NCBI GenBank assembly: GCA_949152475.1
Contig: OX424570.1
Span: 27,152,694-27,216,693, forward strand
Reading direction: 5' to 3'
DNA: 64,000 bases
Source: Terebella lapidaria
Taxonomy: Eukaryota > Annelida > Polychaeta > Terebellida > Terebellidae
This document shows positions 40,226 through 51,960 of the stretch, piece after piece. Under the pieces are notes generated by a model. It did not search any database. It had not been told where the DNA came from and worked only from the letters and a program-made list of their open reading frames with translations. The translations under genes and the position numbers were made by a program. Position 1 is the first letter of the stretch; each line of letters opens with the position of its first letter.

Positions 40226-40535
40226 CAATCTATTACCACCAATACAGTAGAATTTTGATGATGACAATAACAAACGTAAAATACAACATTTTGAGATAGA
40301 AACAAAGCCCGACCAAATTGTTTTATCAGATACTACTACATAGTTAATATTGTGCACTATCTCAAAACACACTGGCGTCATGTAGTTGTTTCTACTGTAC
40401 ACCTGATAGAATTAGTATACAACTGCCCAACGACCTATGGAAATAATTTAGCAATCCGAAACAAACCCAATGAAACAGATATATGACAAGTACATAAGTA
40501 CCTAATCACAAGCCAGAAGGCTACTGAGTTGATGG
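40226..40535. repeat. Duplicated segment, copy without insertion
   Basis: Shares CAACTGCCCAAC.ACCTATG and ACAAGTACATAAGTACCT with 38201-38880 and lacks the inner piece. Confidence 0.7.
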
Positions 40536-41516
40536 TATCCTCGGGGATAGAGCTTTCCTAACGGACACGAAGTTTCTAAATACGCGATTAGAATCACCAA
40601 ATACATTCCAAACGGGCAGTTTCCTCCATTCTTGCTCAGGAACGCTTCAGAGAGGGAATGTTTGTTTAGTATCCTTGTGTCGTACGCCCTCTGACTATTT
40701 TGTCATGGCTGGGCCATTTGTTATTTGGGGGAAAACCCAGACTTTCGGTTTGGGGACGTTTTGTCCACCAGACGGCACTCCGAAGCACCCGTCTTTGTAA
40801 TAACCGATTCTCTGGTCCCCTGAATCAGGGGACAGTGTCAATGCGCGTCAACAAATAGTCCGAATGAATACGCGTTTTGTAAACACGAGCACGTGCTTTT
40901 TTGTTTTGAACGGATCGACTAAGCAGTCATGCCTCAGCCATGGATTTTTGAGAGGCACTAAAGATTGCCACGGACACCGCTACTGGAGTTATTCTATCAC
41001 AATCTCTTTAAAAATTGTATAGTTTTCGATAATATGTCCTGTCTGTAACAAAATATCACAAACATTCAAACTTACTTCGATTCATAGAGGCATCCATGTT
41101 GGAACTATTTTCGGTATCCCAGAATGCAAAGGACGAATTGTGTGAAAGACGGGTGCTGGAGCGCCGCCTTTCGTGAAAATGGTTTGGGGACAATCTTATT
41201 TTCTCGGAAAACGGTTTGTTTCGGTTTGCCAGAGGTTTATCTTCTGAAGTCATATGCATGCCACAGTGCTCGAAAAACGCAAGTCATTTGTTTCTCGTTG
41301 ATTCATCTTTGGGAAATCTGTGCAATGCACATTTAGATGCACAATTCTGTATACTACAGCACCTTTTCGCCATTTGACAGTTACTCCCGCCGTTTCTGTA
41401 ACCACTGGACAGGAAACTCACATAGTGGTTCTAGTTGATCTCGCGATACCTGCGACCAGCCAGTGATTGGTGCATTTGAAAGACGGAGATTACCGATTAT
41501 TCATAGTCCCAAGAAC

Positions 41517-41595
41517 ACGGTGGGGAGACGTACCGACTTCTTGCATGATTACCGCTTTCTATTTGATGCAAAACCCTTTCTACATGATTGAAAGA
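41517..41595. repeat. Left arm of a distant inverted repeat
   Basis: CACGGTGGGGAGACGTACCGACTTCTTGCATGATT-type sequence occurs inverted at 45072-45150 with few mismatches. Confidence 0.8.
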
Positions 41596-42479
41596 TGGGT
41601 GTCGACGAGGGAGCTGTCACTATAAATCCAAAATCCGTCAAATTTAGGTTGGATTTTATAAAAAGCAGTCACACCACGGAACAACCAAGTGATCCATACT
41701 TGCAATGACCAATTGTGGTTAATATTTAATCCATCAGTTCATCTGTAAAGGCGTGTACAGCTTGGCGTGATTGTGTCGTGAAATTTTCTGATAACTTCGT
41801 TTTATATGAAAACTCACTGATTCCACGGAAAAATCCGCGGAATAAAGGAATAGAAAGATAAATATTGATATTTTATAGCATATTCCGTCTAAATAGAGCA
41901 CCGGTAACGCCTATTCATCGTCTTATATGCATTTGTTCATATTTTCCTACTTCTTGCATGATCTGTACGCTGTTGTTTCCGAAGTCTCACATGATTTTTT
42001 TCTTTTCTATCAAAACACGGGAACGGAATCCATTTAGTAGTAAGTGAGTAAATTCATTTCACATGCATAATAATAATAATATGAAAATGCAATGTACATG
42101 TACATGTTGGACACCAGAACGGGAGACATAATCAAGCAGATGGCCATGAAACACACACACACACGATTTATGAAAAGAATAAAACTACTAAGGTGGCTTA
42201 TATGCTGCGATTTTGTCCAAAGATGGCGATAGGGGTTTGGTTGTTAATGCTATTGTTGGTTTGGCCATTTAGTGTTCGAAGCACTACGCTGCATAGCATC
42301 GCGGACTAATCCTAGCTCCACTATACTGAAACAATGGTCTGACGTCAGCCCTTGCCCTTGTGCGCTGGCAGTATAAATACTGCTGGCCCGTCTTGCTTAC
42401 TCCGAGTTGTCTCAGAGCTGTCAAGGCGAGAAGAAGACAGAAGGCACGGCTAAGTTCTCCACGTCCCCTTTCACCGGCT

Positions 42480-42770
42480 ACTTGCCAGGCATTCTTTACG
42501 GCGCGAACTTCAATTTATTGTTCGCGCATAAAGAATATTCGTTTGCGTGCAAACATTTATTCATTACGTGAAAATAATAGTGTTATATTCTTTACGTGCA
42601 AACAGTAGTTCTTTTCGCGCCAACAATTATTGTTTACGTGAACACTTTGTGCGCGAATAATATTGTTTTCGAGCCAAGAACAGTGTTTGTCCTTAAACAT
42701 TGTTTGTGCGTAAAAACAATTGCTTGCCCGCATACATTTTATTTCGCGCCAAGAAAGCCCTCTGACGAAA
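42480..42770. repeat. Decayed repeat of GCGCGAA / TTTACGTG words
   Basis: Words such as TTCGCGC, TTTACGTG and GTGCAAACA alternate with ACAATTATTG-like stretches in both orientations. A TATAAATA lies upstream at 42372, preceded by a CTGACGTCAG palindrome near 42340. The 226-codon frame through it has no recognisable protein features. Confidence 0.5.
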
Positions 42771-43398
42771 AGAATGCCAGGCAGATTGAAGCCACCGTAT
42801 ACTCAACAATTTCTTGGATGAACTGTCAAAATGTCAAATGTTATTCAATATTCAGATATATTAGAAATATAAATCATGCAAGTGTAACGACCAAGCGGGA
42901 CCACAGGTCTACTCAAGTGTGTGTGTGTGATGAACAAACTGATAGCCACGCAGGTATAAACTTTAATAAATCGGCTGTTTATTCACAAGCGCATGCAATT
43001 AAATCTGGACACCGAATCAGTATTACAACCCTCAAAATATCCAATGCCACATTTCGGACTTACAATGAAATAACCCCGTTTGGGCTTCAGTGTCAAACAA
43101 CCCCCAAATACTATGTAAATATATATATATGTAAAGTTCAATATCACCCCTTAAATGCACAGGGCCTGATAGCCTTACACCATCAGATTTTTACACAACG
43201 TGACAAGGGATACTCCCTTAGAATATACATGTACTTCAACTGTATTGAGGCTCCAAAAGGAGGCAATTGTAAATAAAATATGTATACTATAGAAGTCTGT
43301 GCTCCTAAAGATAGATCGGTTAGCGCCCAAAAGGACAGTTTGGTAGTGTGCTGCCTGTCAGTCAAATATAACTTGATTGTAACCTGTTATGGCCTTAA

Positions 43399-43800
43399 GT
43401 CAGTGCGGCGACACACCTACAGCTTCGGAAGCTGTAGCCTGGACGGGCTCGAAACCGTATGAGAGTCGACGCGCCTACAACTTGAGAAGCTGTAGCCTGG
43501 CCGGACTCGAAACCGTATGAGAGTCGACGCGCCTACAACTTGAGAAGCTGTAGCCTGGTCGGACTCGAAACCGTATGAGAGTCGACGCGCCTACAACTTG
43601 AGAAGCTGTAGCCTGGTCGGACTCGAAACCGTATGAGAGTCGACGCGCCTACAACTTGAGAAGCTGTAGCCTGGTCGGACTCGAATCCGTATGAGAGTCG
43701 ACGCGCCTACAACTTGAGAAGCTGTAGCCTGGTCGGACTCGAATCAGTGTAATGTGAGTCGACACGCCCACAACTCAGGGAGTTGTAGCCTGGTCAAGCT
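43399..43800. repeat. Seven-unit 58-bp tandem array
   Basis: GAGAGTCGACGCGCC recurs at 43461, 43519, 43577, 43635 and 43693 (58-bp period), with diverged units at both ends. Each unit holds a hairpin CTACAACTTGAGAAGCTGTAG. The array is bracketed by TTTGGTAGTGTGCTG (43340) and its inverse (about 43834-43850). Confidence 0.85.
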
Positions 43801-45071
43801 ACATACACTGACAGAATATTAGGGCTGAAATAGCAGCCAGCACACTACCAAATGTTACTGTAAATAATAGTGCTATAACACCAACCTCTCACAGTTGGTC
43901 TGAATGCCGCAAATATCCAAGCAGATGGATACAAGTTCCTATGTCGAGAATGCTGCTACACTGACTGGTCAAATGTGCAAAACACTAGCTCTGTCTCCTG
44001 AGGCTTCAAGATCGCAACTGCTCGAGCCCAAGGGGCTCACTTTCTTTTATAGATCCAGGCTCCAAAGTAGGTCACGGCAACCTGGATCGCTCTCAGCCAA
44101 TCCCCGAGGGACTATCCCACCCCAAAATGCCGTTTTATGACCCCTCAATTTCCGGTGAATCCACACATGTGGTTCGACATAAAACATGTAAATTACAAGA
44201 AAACTGATACATAACATGATCAAACAAATACATACCCAACTGGGGGAAACTTCCTGGCTTCATAAAAACATGACATCAAGCTATGAACACAGTAAACAAG
44301 TGCGAAAATGTTGACAGAAAATCTGCCCAAAATATTACATAATGGCCGCCGCCAGGAAGGAACTCTTCCGGAAGCGGGTGAAAAACTGATATAAACAAAT
44401 ATGGAGGCGCCTGACAGGCAAAAATACACGGAACGGACTATTTGGTCAGATAAAAACATGCACAAACACTGATAGGAACACCTGAATACATGAAAACAAG
44501 TATATAACCCCCAAATATCCAATTCCCAAATATAAGAACCCGACCCCCTTTAATGATTAAAATATTGACAACGAATGGTGCGGCAAAGTGACAACTCTGC
44601 CGATTCAACTAGAACTGTATTTTACAAGATACATTGCGGCGCACCGCCAAAAACCATAATTGTTACACAAGACTTGTTTGGGAGATCATGCAAGACAGCG
44701 ATATTAAATTTGTTCCTGCTTTTCGGTGTTTTTCTTGTGTTATAGTGTTTCTAATTTGAACAATTCGTCATCAAGTAACCGCCACCGGGCTAACTACACA
44801 TAAATACGTGTATATAACTTCAATTATATAGCACAATAGGTGTTTAATTGACACTTTTTCGTCTACCGCAAAACGACATGTCCGTTTTCGTTGATTCATT
44901 CTCGATCTGTATTGACTATTGTGACAAATTCATAAGCCCGTCCATCAACATGAGTAATGTGTTGGAAAATAAAGTATGTCTAATGTTCCGTGCAAGTACC
45001 GATACTTTCTCTGTGCGCAAAATGACACCACAATATCGTGTGTTCCATAGAGTCCCCTATGCTTACCGCCT

Positions 45072-45150
45072 AAACCAATCATGTAGAAAGAGTTTTGCAT
45101 CATATAGAAAGCGGTAATCATGCAAGAAGTCGGTACGTCTCCCCACCGTG
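45072..45150. repeat. Right arm of a distant inverted repeat
   Basis: Inverse of 41517-41595; the two arms bracket 3.5 kb. Confidence 0.8.
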
Positions 45151-45480
45151 AAGAAGGGCTCTGTGAAAAGGTCCAATGTTTCAGCTTCAAAATGTTCACC
45201 ACTTAGGCTACTAACACAAGCCATGCTTTCCGATAACACCTTAGCACATAAGGCCTAAAAAAATAAATTTTCTGTTTCTCGTCCTCCTTTTTTTTTCAAA
45301 ACTGGGTAGGGAGGGACTTTTTATTTTTTATTTTGCCAAAAAAATACTGTCCTCAGCTCAAGAGAAAATTGGGTAAGGAGGCATTTTTATTTTTTATTTT
45401 TGGTGGGACGACATTTCACACATAGGAAAATAAATTTGATTTATTGATTGATTAAAAAAAAACACTTCCGCACAGACGCA

Positions 45481-45578
45481 TTCAAGCCCAAATAAATCAA
45501 GCCTTTTGAATTGAAATCATGTGTAACACATGACTTTAATGATTTCATTTCTAGAGGCTTGATTTATTTGGGCTTGAA
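45481..45578. repeat. 98-bp hairpin with 24-bp perfect arms
   Basis: TTCAAGCCCAAATAAATCAA (arm start) and its inverse at 45555-45578. The interior also pairs (GAAATCAT with ATGATTTC; CATGTGTAACACATG). Confidence 0.85.
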
Positions 45579-46730
45579 ACCTCTTGGCCGGGCACATTGG
45601 CACTACTGGTGTGCCATCATCCTAGCAGTCAGCACAGACAGGATGATTCTGTATACTAGTAGTATTATTATCAAAAACCGTCAGTCGATAATATATTTCA
45701 ATGATGAGTAATTGTTGAGAACCGTTCTATCAGTTAATATGTCCTTTGAAGTAGGGGAAGAGGGGGCAAAGCGGGCCACCTAACTTACACCAAAGCCCAG
45801 TCCCACGCAAACGTTTCTAATCAATAATTCCTGCGTTATGATCATATGAGGAAATCTTGCTTTATTGAAATACAACCCAAAAAGTGACGTAGAAACACTG
45901 TATTAAAAATTACGAACAATTCTAAGAAAATTTCGTTTTGGCCCACTTTGCCCCCAGGGTGAGGAAAAGTGGGCCATACAGGTGTACAAAGTGGGCCAAG
46001 GGCCCGTTTCAGCACCACAAATAAATAGTCAGATAAAAACAACCATCAAAGTTAATATATGATACACCTTACAGCTTATGATTTAAAGTGAGTCCGCTGA
46101 TTGGTATGATGGAATGAAAACAACACCCAAAGAGTCCAACATATTGTTTATTTGAGATCATTTTGATGAGATGATTAGATGTCAGCCTGATTACGAAAAG
46201 CGGGCCATGGGGCAAAGCGGTCCACCCCCAGTAAAAACGTCATTGTCGTGGAAGGCGTTGCTGAGTAGCGTCTGTCATATGCGCCAATTAAATTTCAACA
46301 AAAAAGTACCTAGTTTCAGTGGGAGTGGCCTATCGTCAAATGCTTTTCAGAAATCAATGAAGTGGCATGGTTTTCTTACAAGAAACAAGGTATTTACCAA
46401 CGATCATTAGAATATTTTTTTGACAGCAATATAAAGATATAGAATGTAATTTTGTAGCAAATTTTGTCAAGATAATAACTGTGTTCTTCGTTTTTCGCTT
46501 TGGGACATCAATAAATGCATGTGGTGATGGAACTAGTTATATATCGTGTTTGACAAAGTGGGCCCCACCAGATGTTGTGGTCTGTGTGTGGAATGATAAT
46601 AGTGCTGTGAATAAATATATGATTGAATACATGGCATTTTTATACACATCCATGCACACCCACATAACAAACACACACATACATTTATACCTTTGTGCAG
46701 ATGATAGGGTGTTGTTATAATAATTCGCAG

Positions 46731-47015
46731 ATGGTGAAGCGTTACAAACGTACCACTAACCAAGGCGCTTGGTCTGTGGAGAACCTCCGCAGTGCCATGG
46801 TGCAAGTCGGTGAAGGCATGTCTACCAGAGAAGCATCTCGTCAATTCGAAGTACCGAGAAGTACTTTGCAGAGACATCTTAAACACGGGAATGAAAACAT
46901 GTCTCTGGGGGCGATTTACAACAGTATTCTCCGTAGTGGATACAATTTCATTCTAATAATCCTTAATGATTCTTATAATTCTTATAAATCTTATGATGAC
47001 ACCAAAGTTTTATAA
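46731..47015 (+). pseudogene. Pogo/Tigger-type transposase N-terminal fragment
   Basis: The frame begins MVKRYKRTTNQGAWSVENL and continues to REASRQFEVPRSTLQRHL at about residue 50. This is the helix-turn-helix (pipsqueak/CENP-B-like) start of pogo-group transposases. After LKHGN the similarity ends and the frame stops at 47015, so this is either one exon or a truncated copy. A TTCGCAG acceptor-like sequence lies just before the ATG. No DDE catalytic region is seen nearby. Confidence 0.65.
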
Positions 47016-47034
47016 GAAAATGTGCATAGGTGAT

Positions 47035-47127
47035 TCCGTGTGTGTGTATGTGTAGGTGAGTAGGTGTGTATGTGTGTGTGTGTGGGCGTGCACGCGTAGT
47101 TAGGTGTGTGTAGGTGTGTGCAAAAAC
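47035..47127. repeat. Imperfect (GT)n tract
   Basis: GTGTGTAGGTGTGT-type microsatellite. Confidence 0.85.
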
Positions 47128-47999
47128 ATTCTGCACAATAGGCAAAAAACAAATACCAATACGAAATCAGCAACAACAGAAATCCATTGTCTTCCGGGTT
47201 TCTGGCAAAAAGCAATTAGCAAAAATCTCCTATAACATGAGGAATATAGTAAATCAATTCTTGATCACAATTGATCACCAGTATTATTACATACGTCTTG
47301 GTAGCGTCTTGGTCTCATTTGGCGGAGAGTTAAAACAAGTAAAGATCGTAAGTTAAATATATGCCTAAGTTGCATTCTGTGATTCGGTTTCTCGATCACT
47401 CACTATCCTCAAAATAGGGGCGGGAACACTTTCTATTTTTTATTTGAGAGTCGCAAATAAAAAAAATCCGGGAGGCTGCTCTTGAACACAGTCGTGCGGG
47501 GACGACTTTTTTTTTCAGGCCTAACATGCTTCCCACAGAACGGAGCATGATCTACAGTCACACACTGGTACATAACATGCTACAGACTAACACATAGCAC
47601 GATTTTCAATCACATAATAGCACATTCACATGCTTTCAAGTAACATATTAGCACATATTTCGCTTCCCACTCAAACACTATCACACAACATGCTCGACGT
47701 CAATATCACCGAGAAAGAGACATTTCACGATTTTGATGTACTTTATTGTGCAGCCGCCGGCCGTACTATTGTATGACAAAACGAAATACTAGTTCCGCTT
47801 TGGCGTCGCAGTTTAGAGTTCCGGGCAGTTGTTGAATGAAGTCGGAATGCACACCATTTTACAGCGATCGTAATCGTTGTCCCACGTGAGAAGAAAATTA
47901 ACAAGGGTGTTATAATTCATACGAATATGATATATTTATTACATGTATTTCCATAAGTAGATCATAAACGTGTTCATATGTTTTTGTCCCAAATCATGT

Positions 48000-48700
48000 T
48001 ACTATTCTTTTTGGCCCATTTCCAAGGAAAATGAAATTTCACCTTTTGAAAAAAAAAACTGTTGACTTTTTCCACTTTTTTCCTTCATAATGGAAGCTGC
48101 CACAACTGTTCTACCAGAATGCTTGAAGAAAAAGCTTAGATATTGGTACTTTCAAATGGGAAGCCATACATGAGGATTTGTGCGGCCATCTTGAATTTGA
48201 CTCTCGATGAGTTTGAATTGTCAAAACAGTCATTATTGGGTCAAAATATACATAAATCTGCACTCTGTCTGTCTTTTCTCAAAAGCTTTCTGATAAGATT
48301 TGAGATTTTCATTTCAGAACATGTCAATTGCGATACTTGATGTTGCATCAGGAGATGGAACAGCTTAAATCCCCATAAGACCCCAGGACAAACAGACCCA
48401 GATGGTATGATATGCACAAATTGGCATATGGGACCAAAACGCTTGAATATAGACCTCAGGTTTGTGATAGCTTTTTTTTGGTGACCTTGACCTAAGATGA
48501 CATTGAGTGTTATTCGTCGAGGTAACAGGAATAATGTAAATTGACCGAACATATAGAATGCTTGTAGATGAACTTAGGTTTGTATTATTGTGACCTTTTG
48601 GTGACCTTGAATTTGCCGTTCAGTGGATTTCAAATGTCGCAGCAAGACACTGACACTGTACATTTCTTCGTTACCTTTCTAGCCCCCCGGGCTAATTTAT
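48000..48700. repeat. Interspersed repeat related to 1-1290 and 21060-22905
   Basis: Contains GGTGACCTTGACCTAAG, GGTGACCTTGAATTTGCC and the end CTAGCCCCCCGGGCTA (48681). Confidence 0.6.
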
Positions 48701-49118
48701 GTCTTGCAATAGTGTGTACGGTCATTCCGTATTTACAACACATTCTGAACAAGCGTCTGTTTATTATCTGAATAATAATGCCTTAAATGTCAGAACTGAT
48801 AACTTCTGTGAATATCCATACATAAATGAAATTACATACATACAGCCTATCTTCAAGAAAAACTGAAGAATATTCTATACAACCTCTATAGGTGTGATAT
48901 ACATGTTTCATGGTGATTTTGGGGTTTTCAAATCCACTTCCTCTACCATGATTACATGCTAATACGGATGATATACGGATAATATTGACATGTAAACTTT
49001 CATTTCCGAATAATCAGTACTATCACGTATTTTGTACATTTCATTGTGTCTGATTCATGAGGACATTCTACTCCACTTCCTCTTTCTAGATTAAACATAC
49101 ATACAAATGTGTCTGTCA

Positions 49119-49198
49119 CTACTCGGTCCAGGCAGAATACTGGACATTGTCCACTATAATAGCCCCCATGCCGTCTGTCCCTGTCTATGGCTCTGCTC
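49119..49198 (-). pseudogene. Out-of-frame relic of the gene 5 C-terminus
   Basis: Just past the gene 5 stop, another frame reads GAIIVDNVQYSAWTE then stop, matching the gene 3 C-terminus (VVDNVQYASWTEK). Nucleotide alignment to gene 3 shows one extra base before this point, in the G-run near 49220, and two fewer bases after it. The terminal motif is thus no longer translated from the main frame, unless an undetected splice event restores it. Confidence 0.75.
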
Positions 49199-51928
49199 TT
49201 ACGATTGACCCCTGGATGTACCCCCAGCGGTGGACTTGTCACCCCACGGGACATAATCAGTGTTCTCTACCATTATGGTTTGATCTATGTCATCATGGTC
49301 AACTCGAGCGGCTGTACCACGTGTTGGGGGGCATTTTATAGAACATTGCTCATAGTTAACATTGTCCACTATCTCGAGTTCATCCGGGTCCTTTCTCTGT
49401 CGATTAACTATTGCATATTCATCAACTGCTGTGGCTAGACTGTAGTCGTCTTCCGGAGTAGCGCCCTCGCCGTGTATAGCATTGGTGCCGCTGTGTCCAG
49501 AGTTAGTAGTATAGTGTACACTTCTGGTCCCCACTTGGACTCGTGCCTCTGTGTTCGTGCTGTGCTCTCTGTGATGACCAGCTGGGTTCACAGCAGACCC
49601 TACTTGGCTATAGCCCTCCTCGCTCATAGTGTACACGTTGTCTGTAGCTACCCTCGGTGCCGGCGAGACTTGGTCTACGGCAGGTCCCACTTGGCTATAA
49701 TCATCATCTTCCATAGTGTACACGTTATCAGTGGCTACCCTTAGTGTGGAGGAAACTTGGTCTGATGAGTGACCATTGAAGGCAGGGTTTGCGTGGGCCG
49801 GAGTGCTAGTGTTTTTGTTAGAAGCTTGTTTTCTGAAAAACGTACAACAACAAATATAAACGAATTTTATGGAGAATCATATTCTGTGCTTTCCTCTATA
49901 TTCAGTAAGGATTAACGGATTAAATGGTATGTTTTCAGTGGACGAGTATTAAGGAGTAGTGTACGGTACACAATCGACAGATTCCAGCTTGAGTGACAAA
50001 ACCAGCTGTTTTGGGCAGTGAATCTATTCATTTGATTACCACTTACCTTTTCACACAGACAACTGTCATAACTATGACTACAATTACCACGATGCCACAG
50101 ACAGTTACACCGGCGTATAATCCTGTGCAAAAAACAATGTAATGGTTACGGATTTCAGATATGACATATTTGTTTTGGGTAAATGGGCCAAGTAGCGCAC
50201 CTTACTCTGTTAATACTACTCACCCACTGAATGTATCTATCATATTTAATCCGTCTGGCACATTTTTAATCTTTATTGAATTTAGAAGAAATAGTAAGTT
50301 GCGCTACATGAGCCGGTAAATGAAATACAATTCCATTGATGACTATAATATTGTACCACGGGTAACACTTTTAAGAATAGGCAAGCTGTGTTTTATTCTA
50401 TATACACCACTCCTTGCCGTGAAATGTAGGAACCAGATGAGCCATTCACACCCTTAAGCATGGCGTACACATTCGGTAATCCTCTCGGCTAATGTCTCGA
50501 GAATAACCTCGTGTATGACCATACCCACGGGTGGTCGTGTTCTATTTACTACTTGTTCGTTGTATACCCCTTTCTCACAGTCCCGAGTATGCTTCACGGA
50601 AGGCGCCGATAGAAAAAAAAATATGTAATCCGTCGATTATACTGCCCTTTCTGACGATTTAACGGCTTCATCCTCGAGATCCGGGGAGGAACATGTTTGA
50701 TTTTTTTCATGGTACCCACGACTGTTCTGTTGTCTTGTCGCTTCCGCGGATATATCGCGTGTATACGGTTTGAACCGGCGTGAATACGGCGGATATACGA
50801 CAACTTTTGTGAGTTTCACACCCTCAAGGACCTCACGTATTTCCCATAGCATATCACGTATACACGCAAGAGTTATCGGCCCAAGTACCGTACACTGCTC
50901 CTTAATACTACTCGTTCACTGAAAACATACCATTTAATCCGTCTCGCACCTTTTTAATCCTTATTGAATATAGAGGAAGGCGCAGGATATGATACTTGGG
51001 CCGAGTTATCATAGTAGTGCGGAGTATACGTCAGCACTGCTCGACCATAGATGTGTGTTGTTGCCTATTCTCCTTCCAACACTGCGACAAATCGTGGTCA
51101 GTTACGTTATTTCGTGGGGTGCCTTGAGTTGTACGGAAATGTGTACTGCATGCGCAGCTAGGGTCATCTTTTTCAGGCCTTCTTCGTGGTCTTACTGGAA
51201 CAGCATTATCTTCCGTACAATTTCACACGATGAAATCATCTAGTAGATTGATTTCGAAACACCCAGGATCTGAATTTATAGCTGAGACGTGCAGTAGTCA
51301 GAAATAATAACCAGGGGGCGTGGCTTTTACGTGGCTCTGCACGACCACACGTAGGATTAGTACGAAACGTCGTAAGGTATATTCTTTGTTGTCTTGCGTT
51401 TATACGCCTGCTCTGCCTGCATATTCAGCTGCCGCGATTTGATACTTATGTAAGTCGCCGGCAAGTCGGCGTTTGCTGGCGGTCTATCGCGATATCCGTA
51501 GGACAATACGTGTGTAACTTCGCGCATCCGTGATACGTTAGCCCCGTTTTCAACGTTTCCTCGCCGTATCTATGTACGTATTACCGCTGTCTTCCGTGAC
51601 GCTCGTGATAAATGTCGGGACTTCATTTGCATAAAGGCCACGCCCAACAATTATGTAATGATCCGGCGATGTTACTTCACGGACTGCCGTGAGTTTGCCG
51701 CGGATTAACCGGCTATGTGAGAAAGGGGCATTACCAATACTTTGCGGGGTTCCATTCGACTGATGGCGACCACTTGCGCTGGTGCCTCGAGTGTCACTGG
51801 GTGTTGTCTGCTGTGTTGTCCCAGTCTCGGCGTGGGGAGCAGATACCGACGTAGAGAATGCTCCGTTTGTTGTTGTACTTTCCGTTGTTGGTGGTTTCGT
51901 TGTTATCGTCAATGTTGTTGTTACTGTT

Positions 51929-51960
<32 letters not shown>

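Larger units (their letters stand above)
45249..47525. mobile_element. Possible composite element with AGGCCTAAAAAAA / TTTTTTTCAGGCCT ends
   Basis: The outer sequences AGGCCTAAAAAAATAAA (45249) and TTTTTTTTTCAGGCCTAA (47507-47524) are inverted, and both neighbour TTTATTTTTTATTT tracts. The interior holds a 98-bp hairpin, a GGGGGCAAAGCGGGCCAC block and a pogo-like transposase start. It may be several nested insertions. Confidence 0.4.

Noticed and set aside
42596-43276. 226-codon plus-strand frame
   Set aside because: Runs through decayed repeat and spacer with no recognisable motif; probably chance.
43461-43750. tRNA-like B box in the 58-bp array (GACTCGAAACC)
   Set aside because: No A box at proper spacing and no cloverleaf; resemblance limited to a few bases.
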